A DNA stretch of 34,525 bases from Vibrio barjaei (GCF_001639065.2 NZ_LQXO02000047.1:1-34525); one strand, 5' to 3'; positions 16,180-23,907 are shown, counted from the first letter of the stretch. Numbers and translations: made by a program. The notes: generated by a model not told the origin, from the sequence alone.

Positions 16180-17034
16180 TTAAAACTCGCCGACAGCTGC
16201 CTTAAGCTTCTTCATTGCATTCTTCTCTAACTGGCGAATACGCTCCGCAGACACACCATAAGTATCGGCTAAATCTTGCAACGTAGATTTGTTGTCATCC
16301 AACCAACGAGAACGCACGATATGTTGACTACGCTCATCAAGCGTCGCAAGCGCGTGACCTAAACGGTTATTGGTATGAGTTTCCCAGTTCTTTGCTTCGA
16401 AGTCTTCTGCAAGATCTGAGCTCTTATCTTCAAGATAAAGCGCAGGTGCAGTGTATGAGCCAGTATCGTCATCATCGTTTTGCATTTCAAACGTTGAATC
16501 TTGAGCCGCGAGACGTGATTCCATCTCTCTAACTTCTGATGGCTCGACTCCCAACTCTTTTGCTACTGTTTCCACTTCACCATTATTGAACCAGCCTAAG
16601 CGTTTTTTCGACTTACGTAGGTTAAAAAACAGTTTGCGCTGAGCTTTAGTCGTCGCAATCTTAACGATACGCCAGTTGCGCAATACGTATTCATGGATTT
16701 CAGCTTTAATCCAATGTACTGCGAAAGACACCAGTCTAACCCCTACTTCAGGGTTGAAGCGTTTCACAGCTTTCATCAGACCAATATTGCCTTCCTGCAC
16801 TAAGTCAGCCATAGGAAGCCCATAGCCAGAATAGCCACGAGCAACATGAACAACAAATCGTAGATGAGACAAAATCAGCCCTTTCGCTGCCTCTATTTCA
16901 CCGTCATAGTGTAATCGCTCTGCTAGTTCACGCTCCTCATCAGCCGTCAGCATTGGGTAGCTGTTGACTGAGCGGATGTAGCCATCAAGGCTATCTTGTG
17001 TCACTAATGCCATTGGATACGCTTGGTTTGCCAT
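16180..17034 (-). CDS. rpoH: RNA polymerase heat-shock sigma factor RpoH (sigma-32)
   Basis: RpoH directs RNA polymerase to heat-shock promoters. The 284-residue product is the same length as in E. coli. Region 2 contains ILSHLRFVVHVARGYSGYG, LPMADLVQEGNIGLMKAVKRF and VRLVSFAVHWIKAEIHEYVL; the RpoH-specific region with QRKLFFNLRK follows near residue 130; region 4 ends with TLQDLADTYGVSAERIRQLE. The ATG at 17032-17034 has AGGAAG 4 bp upstream. The gene has a 300-bp leader after ftsX and its own strong terminator, so it can be transcribed alone as well as after ftsYEX. In E. coli a temperature-melted mRNA structure controls translation; that is known of the family and not shown here. Confidence 0.98.
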   Translation of the reverse strand: MANQAYPMALVTQDSLDGYIRSVNSYPMLTADEERELAERLHYDGEIEAAKGLILSHLRFVVHVARGYSGYGLPMADLVQEGNIGLMKAVKRFNPEVGVRLVSFAVHWIKAEIHEYVLRNWRIVKIATTKAQRKLFFNLRKSKKRLGWFNNGEVETVAKELGVEPSEVREMESRLAAQDSTFEMQNDDDDTGSYTAPALYLEDKSSDLAEDFEAKNWETHTNNRLGHALATLDERSQHIVRSRWLDDNKSTLQDLADTYGVSAERIRQLEKNAMKKLKAAVGEF

Positions 17035-17335
17035 TCACTTCCTCATTCGTGTCGAGTGGGATTAACGCCTTCTCAATCCATCAATACTGAACCTTAATAG
17101 GCTGAGATTCAAGAAGGGGTTAGTAATTATGCATAATCAATTGGTCTAAACAAGGGTAAATGCCGATTAAATTTCATTCATTAATAGGTATTTTCTGCCC
17201 AGATGGGACTGAGCTCCCACTATCTCACTGAATAACTACATAATTATTAATAGTCACGTACAAGCGAACAATTGTTACACTCTGCGTCAGGATTGAGCAG
17301 CTTTGCCGCTCAATCAACATTCTGACCTGAGTTTT
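17035..17335 (-). promoter_or_regulatory. ftsX-rpoH intergenic region with probable rpoH promoter(s)
   Basis: These 301 bp hold no gene. On the minus strand TTGTTT (17153-17148), 16 bp and CATAAT (17131-17126) make the best sigma-70 promoter I can find, about 90 bp before the rpoH ATG. Further upstream TTGTTC with an AT-rich -10 is possible. Several promoters are expected by analogy with E. coli rpoH, but I saw no clear sigma-E type element. Confidence 0.35.
17291..17315 (-). terminator. Hairpin between ftsX and rpoH
   Basis: GATTGAGC (17291-17298) pairs with GCTCAATC (17308-17315) around 9 bases; GTCAG at 17286 and CTGAC at 17322 can extend the stem past a bulge. It starts about 20 bp after the ftsX stop. 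No T run follows, so it may attenuate rather than stop transcription into rpoH. Confidence 0.4.
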
Positions 17336-18292
17336 CTAGACCGGTTCAATTTCTTTTAAGTGACGCTTAGCTGAAATTCTTGCTGCGCCCGTCCCCAAGA
17401 ATAGTCCGAGCATCAGGATTAGCAAGGTCTCATCCCAGCCAAGACCAAGGAGTCGGAAATCACTATCATACAAAGTGGCAAGATCGGTCACGGCGCTATT
17501 GAGTAGGACGGTAATCAACGCCGTCAACAACCAAGCAACAACCGCACCTAGTAGTCCAAACCACATGCCTGAATAGAGGTAAGGTCTCAAAATATAAGCA
17601 TCGGTCGCACCAATCAATTTCATGGTTTGAATGGCTTCTTTGTTGGCCAAAACGTTAAAGCGCAACGTATTGCCCACAATCAAGAATACAGAAACCAACA
17701 TCAGCCCCGATAACGTCACGACTAATGTTGACGCTAAAGTTTTGATTGCATCAAATCGACTCAACCAATCTTCATCGCGGCGAATATCGGTGATCTCTTC
17801 TTGAGTACGCAGCTTAGCCACTAAATCTCGGTCAGTCTGTACGTCGGCATTCACCGGAATAATGGTAAGCACACCAGGGAGCGCATAACCATCAAGCAAA
17901 CTCAGAGCCTGATCCAGACCAGAGTGTTCACTGAGATCAGCTAAACCTTCTTGCGGCGTAATGTACTTAACCGAACTGACCTCTTCCCAACCTTCAATTG
18001 CATCTTTAAGTACCAACACTCTTGCATCCGGCACACCGACGGAAATAAACGCGGTTACTTGCGATTGGCTCGCCACGTTAGAGGTCACCGCCACGACATT
18101 CTTACCTAGCAGGTAAAGACAAGCTGGCATGGTTAGCGCCATAGAAATAACGGCCAGAGTTAGAATGTTACCTAATGGACGCTGCCACATCTCTACCAAA
18201 GACGCTTTTGCCTGCTTCCAATGCACAGTAAAGAAGTTATCCGACTTTAAACGGTGCTTCTTTGGCTTGCTATTTTTACGCTTAAACACCAT
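17336..18292 (-). CDS. ftsX: Cell division protein FtsX
   Basis: FtsX is the membrane part of the FtsEX complex, an ABC-type machine at the septum that activates cell-wall hydrolases through EnvC-type partners. The cytoplasmic N terminus is basic (MVFKRKNSKPKKHRLKS). Four membrane segments are visible: near ILTLAVISMALTMPACLYLL, STLVVTLSGLMLVSVFLIVG, GLLGAVVAWLLTALITVLL and LLILMLGLFLGTGAA, with a large periplasmic loop after the first. I choose the ATG at 18290-18292 (318 residues), which has GAGG 6 bp upstream, over a GTG at 18304. It overlaps the end of ftsE by 11 bp, as expected for tightly coupled subunits. Confidence 0.95.
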   Translation of the reverse strand: MVFKRKNSKPKKHRLKSDNFFTVHWKQAKASLVEMWQRPLGNILTLAVISMALTMPACLYLLGKNVVAVTSNVASQSQVTAFISVGVPDARVLVLKDAIEGWEEVSSVKYITPQEGLADLSEHSGLDQALSLLDGYALPGVLTIIPVNADVQTDRDLVAKLRTQEEITDIRRDEDWLSRFDAIKTLASTLVVTLSGLMLVSVFLIVGNTLRFNVLANKEAIQTMKLIGATDAYILRPYLYSGMWFGLLGAVVAWLLTALITVLLNSAVTDLATLYDSDFRLLGLGWDETLLILMLGLFLGTGAARISAKRHLKEIEPV

Positions 18293-18953
18293 CACTGACC
18301 TCACTTAAGAATCCTTGGTTCAGTTCAAGGTAACGATATTGAGGTCTAGAGCGAACCAAATGAATATCGTGCGTCGCCAACAAAATGGATACGCCTGCGC
18401 GGTTAAACTCTTCAAACAGCTTCAACACTTTGTTAGACAATTCAGGGTCTAAGTTACCAGTAGGCTCATCTGCTAATAACATAGTAGGTCGGTTCACAAC
18501 CGCTCGAGCGATACCCACGCGCTGCTGCTCACCACCGGACAACTGACTCGGCAGGCATTTGGCCTTATCCAGTAAACCCGTTTTATCTAGTGCTGCGGAA
18601 ACTCGACGCTTGATTTCATTTTCAGAGATAGATTCGATACGCATTGGCAACGCCACGTTATCAAATACACTGCGATCCATTAGTAATCGATGGTCTTGAA
18701 ATACGATACCAATGTTACGACGAAGGAAAGGGATATCCTTTGATGGCAAACGGCTGATATCGTGATCGTTAAATAGGATACGACCATCGGTTGGTCGTTC
18801 AATTGCACAGATCAGTTTTAGCAGCGTACTTTTACCTGCGCCAGAGTGGCCACCTAAAAACGCCATTTCGCCGCGTCGAAGGTGAAAATCCACTTTTTGC
18901 AACGCTTGTCTACCACCGCGGTAAGCCTTGCTCACTTGCTCAAATTTGATCAC
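18282..18953 (-). CDS. ftsE: Cell division ATP-binding protein FtsE
   Basis: FtsE is the cytoplasmic ATPase of FtsEX. The 223-residue sequence has Walker A GHSGAGKST, the Q loop GIVFQDHRLL, the ABC signature LSGGEQQRVGIARA, Walker B MLLADEPTGNLD and the switch His in LLATHD, all intact. The start is GTG at 18951-18953, giving MIKFEQVSKAY, with AGGGGA upstream; the nearby ATG is out of frame. It follows ftsY by 65 bp that contain a 10-bp hairpin, and overlaps ftsX by 11 bp. Confidence 0.97.
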   Translation of the reverse strand: MIKFEQVSKAYRGGRQALQKVDFHLRRGEMAFLGGHSGAGKSTLLKLICAIERPTDGRILFNDHDISRLPSKDIPFLRRNIGIVFQDHRLLMDRSVFDNVALPMRIESISENEIKRRVSAALDKTGLLDKAKCLPSQLSGGEQQRVGIARAVVNRPTMLLADEPTGNLDPELSNKVLKLFEEFNRAGVSILLATHDIHLVRSRPQYRYLELNQGFLSEVSDGV

Positions 18954-18987
18954 CGAATCATTCCCCTGATTGGATGCCTATTTTTGA

Positions 18988-19010
18988 CAAGGGATGCTAC
19001 GCATCCCTTG
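18988..19010. terminator. Hairpin between ftsY and ftsE
   Basis: CAAGGGATGC at 18988-18997 and GCATCCCTTG at 19001-19010 form a perfect 10-bp stem with a 3-base loop, 8 bp beyond the ftsY stop. On the minus strand it is followed by TCAAAAATAGG, not a T run, so it is more likely an attenuator or an RNA processing/stability element inside the operon than a full terminator. Confidence 0.5.
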
Positions 19011-19018
19011 AGTTTTAC

Positions 19019-20251
19019 TTAGTCTTCTCGGCTAAACAGTGCGTCGATAAAGTCTTGTGTTTCAAATGGTCTTAAATCGTCAATACCTTCGCCCACACCA
19101 ATATAGCGGATTGGGATTTGGAACTGGTCAGCTAAGGCAAAGATAACCCCACCTTTCGCGGTTCCATCTAGCTTCGTCAGCGTAATGCCAGTCAGCGGTG
19201 CTACATCGCTAAACAGTTTCGCCTGGCTAATCGCATTTTGACCGGTGCCAGCATCTAGCGTTAGCATGATTTCATGCGGTGCCGACTCGTCAATCTTCTT
19301 CATAACACGGACGATCTTGCGCAATTCTTCCATTAGGTTGGCTTTGTTTTGTAAGCGACCTGCGGTGTCAGCGATCACAACGTCAACACCGCGCGCTTTT
19401 GCGGCTTCAATGGCATCATAAATAACTGACGCACTGTCTGCGCCAGTATGCTGAGCGATAACCGGCACGTCATTGCGCTCACCCCATACTTGAAGCTGCT
19501 CAACCGCTGCAGCACGGAAGGTATCACCCGCAGCCAGCATGACTTTCTTACCTTGGGCTTGATACTGCTTAGCAAGCTTACCAATGGTGGTTGTTTTACC
19601 AACACCATTAACCCCTACCATCAGTATAACGAAAGGCATCTTAGTACTATCGACTTCAAGAGGCTTCTCTACATGGCTTAGAATCTCTGCCATTTCCTCT
19701 TTAAGCAGACCATACAGTGCTTCACCGTCTTTAAGATCAGCGCGAGAGGCTTTTTCTGTTAGGCTATCAATAATCTTAACCGTAGTGTTCATACCAACAT
19801 CAGCAATCAATAGCTGCTCTTCAAGCTCTTCAAACAGCTCATCGTCGATCTCTTTGCCTTTGAATAAGCCAAAGAAACCTGCACCAATATTGGCTTTTGT
19901 GCGACTTAGGCTACGTTTTAGGCGCGCAAAGAAACTCTCAGTTGGCTTCTCTTGCTCTTGTACTCGAGCAACCACTTCTGCTTCTGCTTCTGCTTCTGCT
20001 TCTGCTTCTGCTTCTGCTTCTGCTTTTTCAGTGTTGATTTCCGCGTCAGGTATTGCAACCTCTTCCGCAGTTGTTGGTTCCTGCTCTACCGTTTCAGGTG
20101 CTGTTTCTGCGGTGACCTCAACATCACTACTTTCTTGCTGTGGTTGTTCGGCTTCAACGTCAGCAGATGTCTCTTGTTGTTTTTGCGGTGCTTGCTCTTC
20201 ATCACCAAAACCAAGCCACGAGAGTAACCCGCGTTTTTTCTTTTCTGTCAT
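19019..20251 (-). CDS. ftsY: Signal recognition particle receptor FtsY
   Basis: FtsY is the membrane-associated GTPase that receives ribosome-nascent chains from SRP and passes them to SecYEG. Of 410 residues, the first 110 or so form the acidic, low-complexity A domain, including an Ala-Glu run (AEAEAEAEAEAEAEAE) coded by a hexanucleotide repeat. A basic helix (ESFFARLKRSLSRTKANIG) leads into the NG domain with GVNGVGKTTTIGKLA (P loop), the DTFRAAAVEQL insertion-box start, VVIADTAGRLQNK and TKLDGTAKGG. The ATG at 20249-20251 has AGGA upstream. It heads the leftward ftsY-ftsE-ftsX set and is divergent from rsmD, the conserved gammaproteobacterial arrangement. Confidence 0.97.
   Translation of the reverse strand: MTEKKKRGLLSWLGFGDEEQAPQKQQETSADVEAEQPQQESSDVEVTAETAPETVEQEPTTAEEVAIPDAEINTEKAEAEAEAEAEAEAEAEVVARVQEQEKPTESFFARLKRSLSRTKANIGAGFFGLFKGKEIDDELFEELEEQLLIADVGMNTTVKIIDSLTEKASRADLKDGEALYGLLKEEMAEILSHVEKPLEVDSTKMPFVILMVGVNGVGKTTTIGKLAKQYQAQGKKVMLAAGDTFRAAAVEQLQVWGERNDVPVIAQHTGADSASVIYDAIEAAKARGVDVVIADTAGRLQNKANLMEELRKIVRVMKKIDESAPHEIMLTLDAGTGQNAISQAKLFSDVAPLTGITLTKLDGTAKGGVIFALADQFQIPIRYIGVGEGIDDLRPFETQDFIDALFSRED
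19975..20022. repeat. Hexanucleotide tandem repeat, 8 x CTTCTG, inside ftsY
   Basis: Eight exact copies of CTTCTG run in a row (AGAAGC in the coding direction... reading GAA GCA, Glu-Ala). Copy-number change would stay in frame and lengthen or shorten the acidic A domain by two residues per copy. Confidence 0.95.
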
Positions 20252-20402
20252 CTGAAACTATCCTGAATACTGTCTTTTCAAATGGTCTTAAATTCGGATT
20301 TGCTTAAAACGCTATCTATTTACGACAAGCGATGCAAAAAATAATTGCGACAAAGCAGTGAAAACTTTTGTCAGAGATTGGTACACTTCGTCACTTATCC
20401 AA

Positions 20403-20430
20403 TTAAGCTCTTTAATGAGCCCGTTATAGT
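20403..20430 (+). promoter_or_regulatory. Possible rsmD promoter
   Basis: TATAGT at 20425-20430 is a good -10 element; TTAAGC at 20403-20408 is a weak -35 at 16 bp. Transcription would start about 20 bp before the rsmD ATG. Prediction by eye only. Confidence 0.35.
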
Positions 20431-20457
20431 AACACTTAATTGTCGGTCAAAAAATCT

Positions 20458-21102
20458 ATGGTTAGACGTCGCAAGCAAACTCCATCACAAAAACCGTCCC
20501 AGAAGACGACATCTCGTTCAGGAGCCACTCGCGGAGGTAAGGCACCAATGGGGAGTGTACGCATTATTAGCGGACTGTGGCGCGGACGAAAACTGCCGGT
20601 TCACGATGCAGAAGGACTCCGTCCAACCACCGATCGAGTCAAAGAAACGGTGTTTAACTGGTTAGCGCAAGATATTCCACACGCTAAAGTATTAGATCTA
20701 TTCGCTGGCTCAGGCAGCTTAGGCTTTGAAGCAGCCTCTCGGCAAGCTGCGCAGGTCACTATGATTGAGCTCAACGACAAAGCTTACCAACAGATTATCA
20801 GTAATGTAGCGCTCGTTAAGGCAGATAATATCGTTACCCATCACGGCAATGCACTACGCTTTTTGGACCAACCAAGCAAGCCACACGATGTGGTGTTTAT
20901 TGACCCTCCATTTCGTCAAGGCTTGCTACCAGAAGTGATTCAAAAACTTGAAGATAATGGTTGGCTTGCTGACAATGCGTTAATCTATATTGAAACGGAA
21001 AAAGAATTACAAATCGACGTCATCCCTGAGCACTGGGAGCCATTAAAAGAAAAAACGGCGGGTCAGGTTTGTTATCGATTATTTGAGAGGGAAACAAAAT
21101 GA
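20458..21102 (+). CDS. rsmD: 16S rRNA (guanine966-N2)-methyltransferase RsmD
   Basis: RsmD methylates N2 of G966 in 16S rRNA during 30S assembly. The core has VRIISGLWRGRKLPV, GLRPTTDRVKETVFNWL, the SAM motif LDLFAGSGSLGFEAASR and the catalytic motif DPPF in VVFIDPPFRQG. I take the ATG at 20458 (214 residues), which adds a basic tail of about 30 residues before the core; E. coli RsmD has 198. A second in-frame ATG at 20548 has GGAGGT 9 bp upstream and starts directly at MGSVRIISG, so initiation could occur there. The stop overlaps the next start (ATGA), giving an rsmD-DUF1145 operon. Confidence 0.95.
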   Translation: MVRRRKQTPSQKPSQKTTSRSGATRGGKAPMGSVRIISGLWRGRKLPVHDAEGLRPTTDRVKETVFNWLAQDIPHAKVLDLFAGSGSLGFEAASRQAAQVTMIELNDKAYQQIISNVALVKADNIVTHHGNALRFLDQPSKPHDVVFIDPPFRQGLLPEVIQKLEDNGWLADNALIYIETEKELQIDVIPEHWEPLKEKTAGQVCYRLFERETK

Positions 21103-21404
21103 AAGCACTATTAATGCTGGCGAAGATCGCGTTTGGATTTGTTTGGTTTGTATTGATTCTGAATATTTTCCATCCATTCCCAGGAAAAGGTGCGATAGCG
21201 CTGTATATCATGACAGCCTTTCTGTTCTTAATGCATGGTGTGCAGATGGCCATTTTCCTTGGCGCCTTTGGTGACAAGCTCAAGCTAGGCACATGGGAAA
21301 AATATTCTATTCTAGCGTTCGGTATTTTTGCTCTGCTCGATATTAGACAAAAACACATGATGGGACCTGCTCCCGATAAAGCAGAAGAAACTGAAAACAA
21401 ATAA
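21099..21404 (+). CDS. DUF1145 small membrane protein (YhhL-like)
   Basis: The 101-residue product has about three hydrophobic helices (LLMLAKIAFGFVWFVLIL, IALYIMTAFLFLMHGVQMAI, and YSILAFGIFALLDI) and the family segment NIFHPFPGKG. E. coli yhhL holds the same place after rsmD, and I assign the DUF1145 family on that and the motif. No function is established. It overlaps rsmD by 4 bp (ATGA), so it is translated from the same mRNA, which ends at the strong terminator directly after the stop. Confidence 0.88.
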   Translation: MKALLMLAKIAFGFVWFVLILNIFHPFPGKGAIALYIMTAFLFLMHGVQMAIFLGAFGDKLKLGTWEKYSILAFGIFALLDIRQKHMMGPAPDKAEETENK

Positions 21405-21405
21405 G

Positions 21406-21438
21406 AGAAAAGCCGCGAATGCGGCTTTTCTTTTTTTA
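21406..21438. terminator. Bidirectional terminator after DUF1145
   Basis: An 11-bp perfect stem, AGAAAAGCCGC at 21406-21416 with GCGGCTTTTCT at 21421-21431, has a GAAT loop and is followed by a run of eight T. It also serves the convergent MarC-family gene, whose stop is at 21436. Confidence 0.93.
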
Positions 21439-22023
21439 ACTTCCTAAATAGCTTTTTATCCCATCTAAGAACATCTGCGTCGAAATCATAACGAGCAATA
21501 AGCCCATTAATCGCTCGACCGCTTTGAGACCTCTTTCTCCTAACAACTTATGGAAGAAGCTGTAGAACATCAAAATAAAGAAAGTAGCGCCCCAAGCGAT
21601 GAGAACCGCAAACGACAGCTCCGTCAGACTGTCGGGGTTTTGTGTTGATAACAACAGGATGGAGGCGATCACTGAAGGACCAGCAATCATCGGGATAGCC
21701 ATAGGAACAATAAACGGTTCGTCACCCGCCGCCAAGCCTGCCACACTGCCCGCCTGTGGGAAGATCATTCTTATCGCAATGATAAATAGAATGATACCAC
21801 CAGAGATACTCAGCGTTTCTGGTTTAACATGAAGGAAAGTCAGTATGCTCTGCCCTGCAAAAAGGAATAACATCAAAATGAGTAGAGCGAAGCATAACTC
21901 GCGTACTAGAACTGTACGCCTTCGTTTCGGGTCTAGATGTTTTAAGATGGAAAGAATAATAGGGAGATTGCCGAGCGGGTCCATGATGAGGAACAACATG
22001 GTCGCCGCGGAGAGTATATCCAT
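21436..22023 (-). CDS. yhgN: MarC/YhgN family inner-membrane protein
   Basis: The 195-residue protein has six hydrophobic segments and the family motifs LIMDPLGNLPIILS near the N terminus and FIVPMAIPMIAGPSVI in the middle, which mark the MarC family. E. coli YhgN (197 residues) is the closest relative I know. The family is annotated as putative antibiotic or neutral-amino-acid transporter (NAAT), with little direct evidence; MarC itself was shown not to confer drug resistance. The ATG at 22021-22023 has AGG about 9 bp upstream. It is a single gene, 77 bp after yecH on the same strand and convergent with DUF1145. Confidence 0.9.
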   Translation of the reverse strand: MDILSAATMLFLIMDPLGNLPIILSILKHLDPKRRRTVLVRELCFALLILMLFLFAGQSILTFLHVKPETLSISGGIILFIIAIRMIFPQAGSVAGLAAGDEPFIVPMAIPMIAGPSVIASILLLSTQNPDSLTELSFAVLIAWGATFFILMFYSFFHKLLGERGLKAVERLMGLLLVMISTQMFLDGIKSYLGS

Positions 22024-22100
22024 GAATACAGCCTGCTAACGATAGATTTTCGTGAAGTATAGCAGGCTTAGTTGTCGTCTTTTAGTCGAAACAGTCTCGT

Positions 22101-22337
22101 CTAATGAGAACAGACTCTCTCTATGTTTAGCTCCCATACTCCCTGATTCTCAATCACTTTCTGTTTTTCAACAAAAAAGGCCAACAGCGAATCAAGGTCA
22201 AAGCCTTCGCGGCTGCAAGTGCGGAAACGAGCTTCAGTTCCAAATTGCTCGATAACGGTTTTTTCTAACAGCTCGCGTGTCATTGGTTGTTCACGTAACA
22301 GATTAAGCACTTTATGAGCATGGATAGCAGCGGTCAT
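22101..22337 (-). CDS. YecH family (DUF2492) probable metal-binding protein
   Basis: The 78-residue protein begins MTAAIHAHKVLNLL and carries FGTEARFRTCSREGFDLDSLLAFF and, at the end, IERVCSH. The His residues at the start and the two Cys residues are the conserved features of the YecH/DUF2492 family, usually annotated as metal-binding. There is no signal or membrane helix. The function is unknown. The ATG at 22335-22337 is followed by a well-conserved N terminus; upstream AGGACTACC gives a plausible ribosome site. Confidence 0.85.
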   Translation of the reverse strand: MTAAIHAHKVLNLLREQPMTRELLEKTVIEQFGTEARFRTCSREGFDLDSLLAFFVEKQKVIENQGVWELNIERVCSH

Positions 22338-22426
22338 TTGGTAGTCCTCATTAAATCAACGATTGAATATTAACGTTAAAGTGACCCTTTCCGTGATGAT
22401 CTACCTCAATCGCGCACTTTTTTGTG

Positions 22427-23047
22427 CTAGCTAATCGTAGAAGCCACGATTAACGCATGAGCTAAATAATAGCTGCCAGAGATAGCGTAGCGCGCACGGC
22501 GCGAGTGAAAGCGATATTTATCTAACGCTAATAACATGGCGGACAGAGCCATGGTGAGCGCTCCCAAGAAGCCAAATAAAGATGACATACCACTTTGTGC
22601 CAGCCAAGCTTCACCCGCAGCACACACTAAATGCACTAAAGAAATGCCCATTACGGTCACTGGAACCAGAAATGAGTCAAGGCGAGGTAACAGCAGAAAA
22701 AAGGTTACTATAGCGATACATAGCATCAAAGCGGGCAACCACAACACAAATTGGCTATTCACCTGCCCCCACATCGCCCAGCCATATAGAGACTGCGCCA
22801 TTAGATACCCGACAAAACTAAGCTTGGCAAACCGAGTGTATTGACCGGAAACATCACTAAATAAAAAGACACTTAACCCCAGCAGCACCAAAAGGTCATA
22901 CTTGGTTTCTAAGCCTGAAGTCACCAGCAGCACAATTAGCAAACCATGAGTCAGAGCACTAAAAAGCACACTTCGAGACTTATCGCCTCTTTCAACAGCA
23001 AAAATAAACAGCAAACACGATAAAGCTATCGCCAGCCAACTCCACAT
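22427..23047 (-). CDS. YhhN family membrane protein (lysoplasmalogenase-like)
   Basis: The 206-residue protein is almost entirely hydrophobic, with seven or eight helices. Family marks are LSVFLFSDVSG, FVGYLMAQSLYGW and the C-terminal block GALTMALSAMLLALDKYRF with YAISGSYYLAHALIVAS, typical of YhhN/TMEM86. Mammalian TMEM86B and some bacterial members hydrolyse lysoplasmalogens; bacterial roles are uncertain and plasmalogens are not expected here, so the substrate is open. I place the start at the ATG at 23045-23047, with AGG 7 bp upstream; an in-frame GTG at 23053 is less likely. E. coli yhhL, yhhM and yhhN also lie close to rsmD, as here. A PurR-like palindrome lies about 170 bp upstream. 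Confidence 0.85.
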   Translation of the reverse strand: MWSWLAIALSCLLFIFAVERGDKSRSVLFSALTHGLLIVLLVTSGLETKYDLLVLLGLSVFLFSDVSGQYTRFAKLSFVGYLMAQSLYGWAMWGQVNSQFVLWLPALMLCIAIVTFFLLLPRLDSFLVPVTVMGISLVHLVCAAGEAWLAQSGMSSLFGFLGALTMALSAMLLALDKYRFHSRRARYAISGSYYLAHALIVASTIS

Positions 23048-23768
23048 ACACACACCTAATTCTTGTTATCCACGCCAGTGTATGGAGCTCACTTTTGCTG
23101 TCCAGTAGTAAGGGTGAAAAGTTGGACTTGCTTTAAATTAAATAAGATTGCCGTTGACAGTGAGCCATATCATCGAAAATGAACTGACTCTAGTTAATCA
23201 TTAGCTAAAAACAAAAGCAAACGTTTTCGCTTTAGCATGGAGATCGAAAGTCAGTTTCTACTAATGAAGTAAAATCAACATAAAGATTCAGGAAGCGAAA
23301 AATACGTAATATCTTTATATTTCAATATTTAACACAGAAAAATCAAAAATCAATTACGCTTAGGCTATCGTTCAAATTACAACTTTTCTTCTCCTATAAT
23401 AAGAATTTCCTGCCCATCACTCTCACTGAGCAAGATTTTCTTCAGCATCCTGACCACTTACCAACACAAAGCTCACTTAGACTGGACAAAGCGATCGAAG
23501 ACAACATAATGCTAAGCTTTAATAATAATCAATTTTGTGATCTATATTTTACCTTTAATATCATAAACTTAAACCAGTAAAATCTCCAAAAACACCACAT
23601 CGAACAGATTTAAATCTACGAAAATACACTGTTTTATTGGCTTTAGTACGCTAGATAATGGAAAGAAAACTGCAAAAAATAGAAGATATTCACTTTCAAA
23701 CTTGCCAAACATTAAAAAACAGTGCTATTCTGTTTAACAAGATAGGAATTCAAGAAAGGAGCAGTGTT
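23048..23768. other. AT-rich stretch without a recognisable gene
   Basis: The 721 bp between the YhhN-family gene and the 26-codon gene have no coding frame I would accept. They hold nested dyads around a PurR-like palindrome (23182-23256), a TATAAT at 23394-23399 in a possible rightward promoter, and otherwise AT-rich sequence without a clear intrinsic terminator. A small RNA is possible but not shown. Confidence 0.6.
23215..23230. promoter_or_regulatory. PurR-like (LacI-family) operator
   Basis: AAGCAAACGTTTTCGC fits the PurR consensus ANGCAANCGNTTNCNT at every fixed position but the last. It is nested in two wider dyads: GCTAAA/TTTAGC (23204-23209, 23231-23236) and AACTGACT/AGTCAGTT (23182-23189, 23249-23256). 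It is 168 bp upstream of the YhhN-family start and over 500 bp from the gene to its right, so leftward control is more likely. Another LacI-family regulator could use it. Confidence 0.45.
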
Positions 23769-23849
23769 ATGATTTCATCTTCTCAGAAGCAGGGTTTAGT
23801 GATGATAGCCGTCGTGGTTGGATTAATGACACTGCCGATTCTTTACTAG
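23769..23849 (+). CDS. 26-residue single-helix membrane peptide, YnhF-like candidate
   Basis: The ATG at 23769 is preceded by AAGGAG with 8-bp spacing, one of the best ribosome sites in the window. The peptide starts MISSSQKQG and continues as one hydrophobic helix (LVMIAVVVGLMTLPILY). The stop is followed by a strong terminator, so it is a complete short transcription unit. The pattern K-x-x-L-V, then V-x-G-L, resembles E. coli YnhF, a 29-residue membrane peptide of unknown function, but the match is short and from memory. A longer frame from 23658 exists, but its first 37 codons have no ribosome site and I do not count them. Confidence 0.72.
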   Translation: MISSSQKQGLVMIAVVVGLMTLPILY

Positions 23850-23867
23850 CCAACGCTAGAAAGACAA

Positions 23868-23895
23868 AAAAAGGGACGCTTTCGCGTCCCTTTTT
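23868..23895. terminator. Bidirectional terminator
   Basis: AAAAAGGGACGC (23868-23879) and GCGTCCCTTTTT (23884-23895) form a perfect stem around a TTTC loop, with A and T tracts on the two sides. It ends both the small peptide gene and the convergent DUF4145 gene. Confidence 0.93.
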
Positions 23896-23907
23896 CGTTT
23901 TAACTCT

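Noticed and set aside
19584..20255. Long Ser-rich open frame antisense to ftsY
   Set aside because: It is created by the repeat-rich acidic region of ftsY read in reverse; the composition is low-complexity and there is no ribosome site.
23658..23768. N-terminal extension of the 26-residue peptide to 63 residues
   Set aside because: The first 37 codons lack a ribosome site and have no hydrophobic or domain pattern, while the internal ATG has a strong one.
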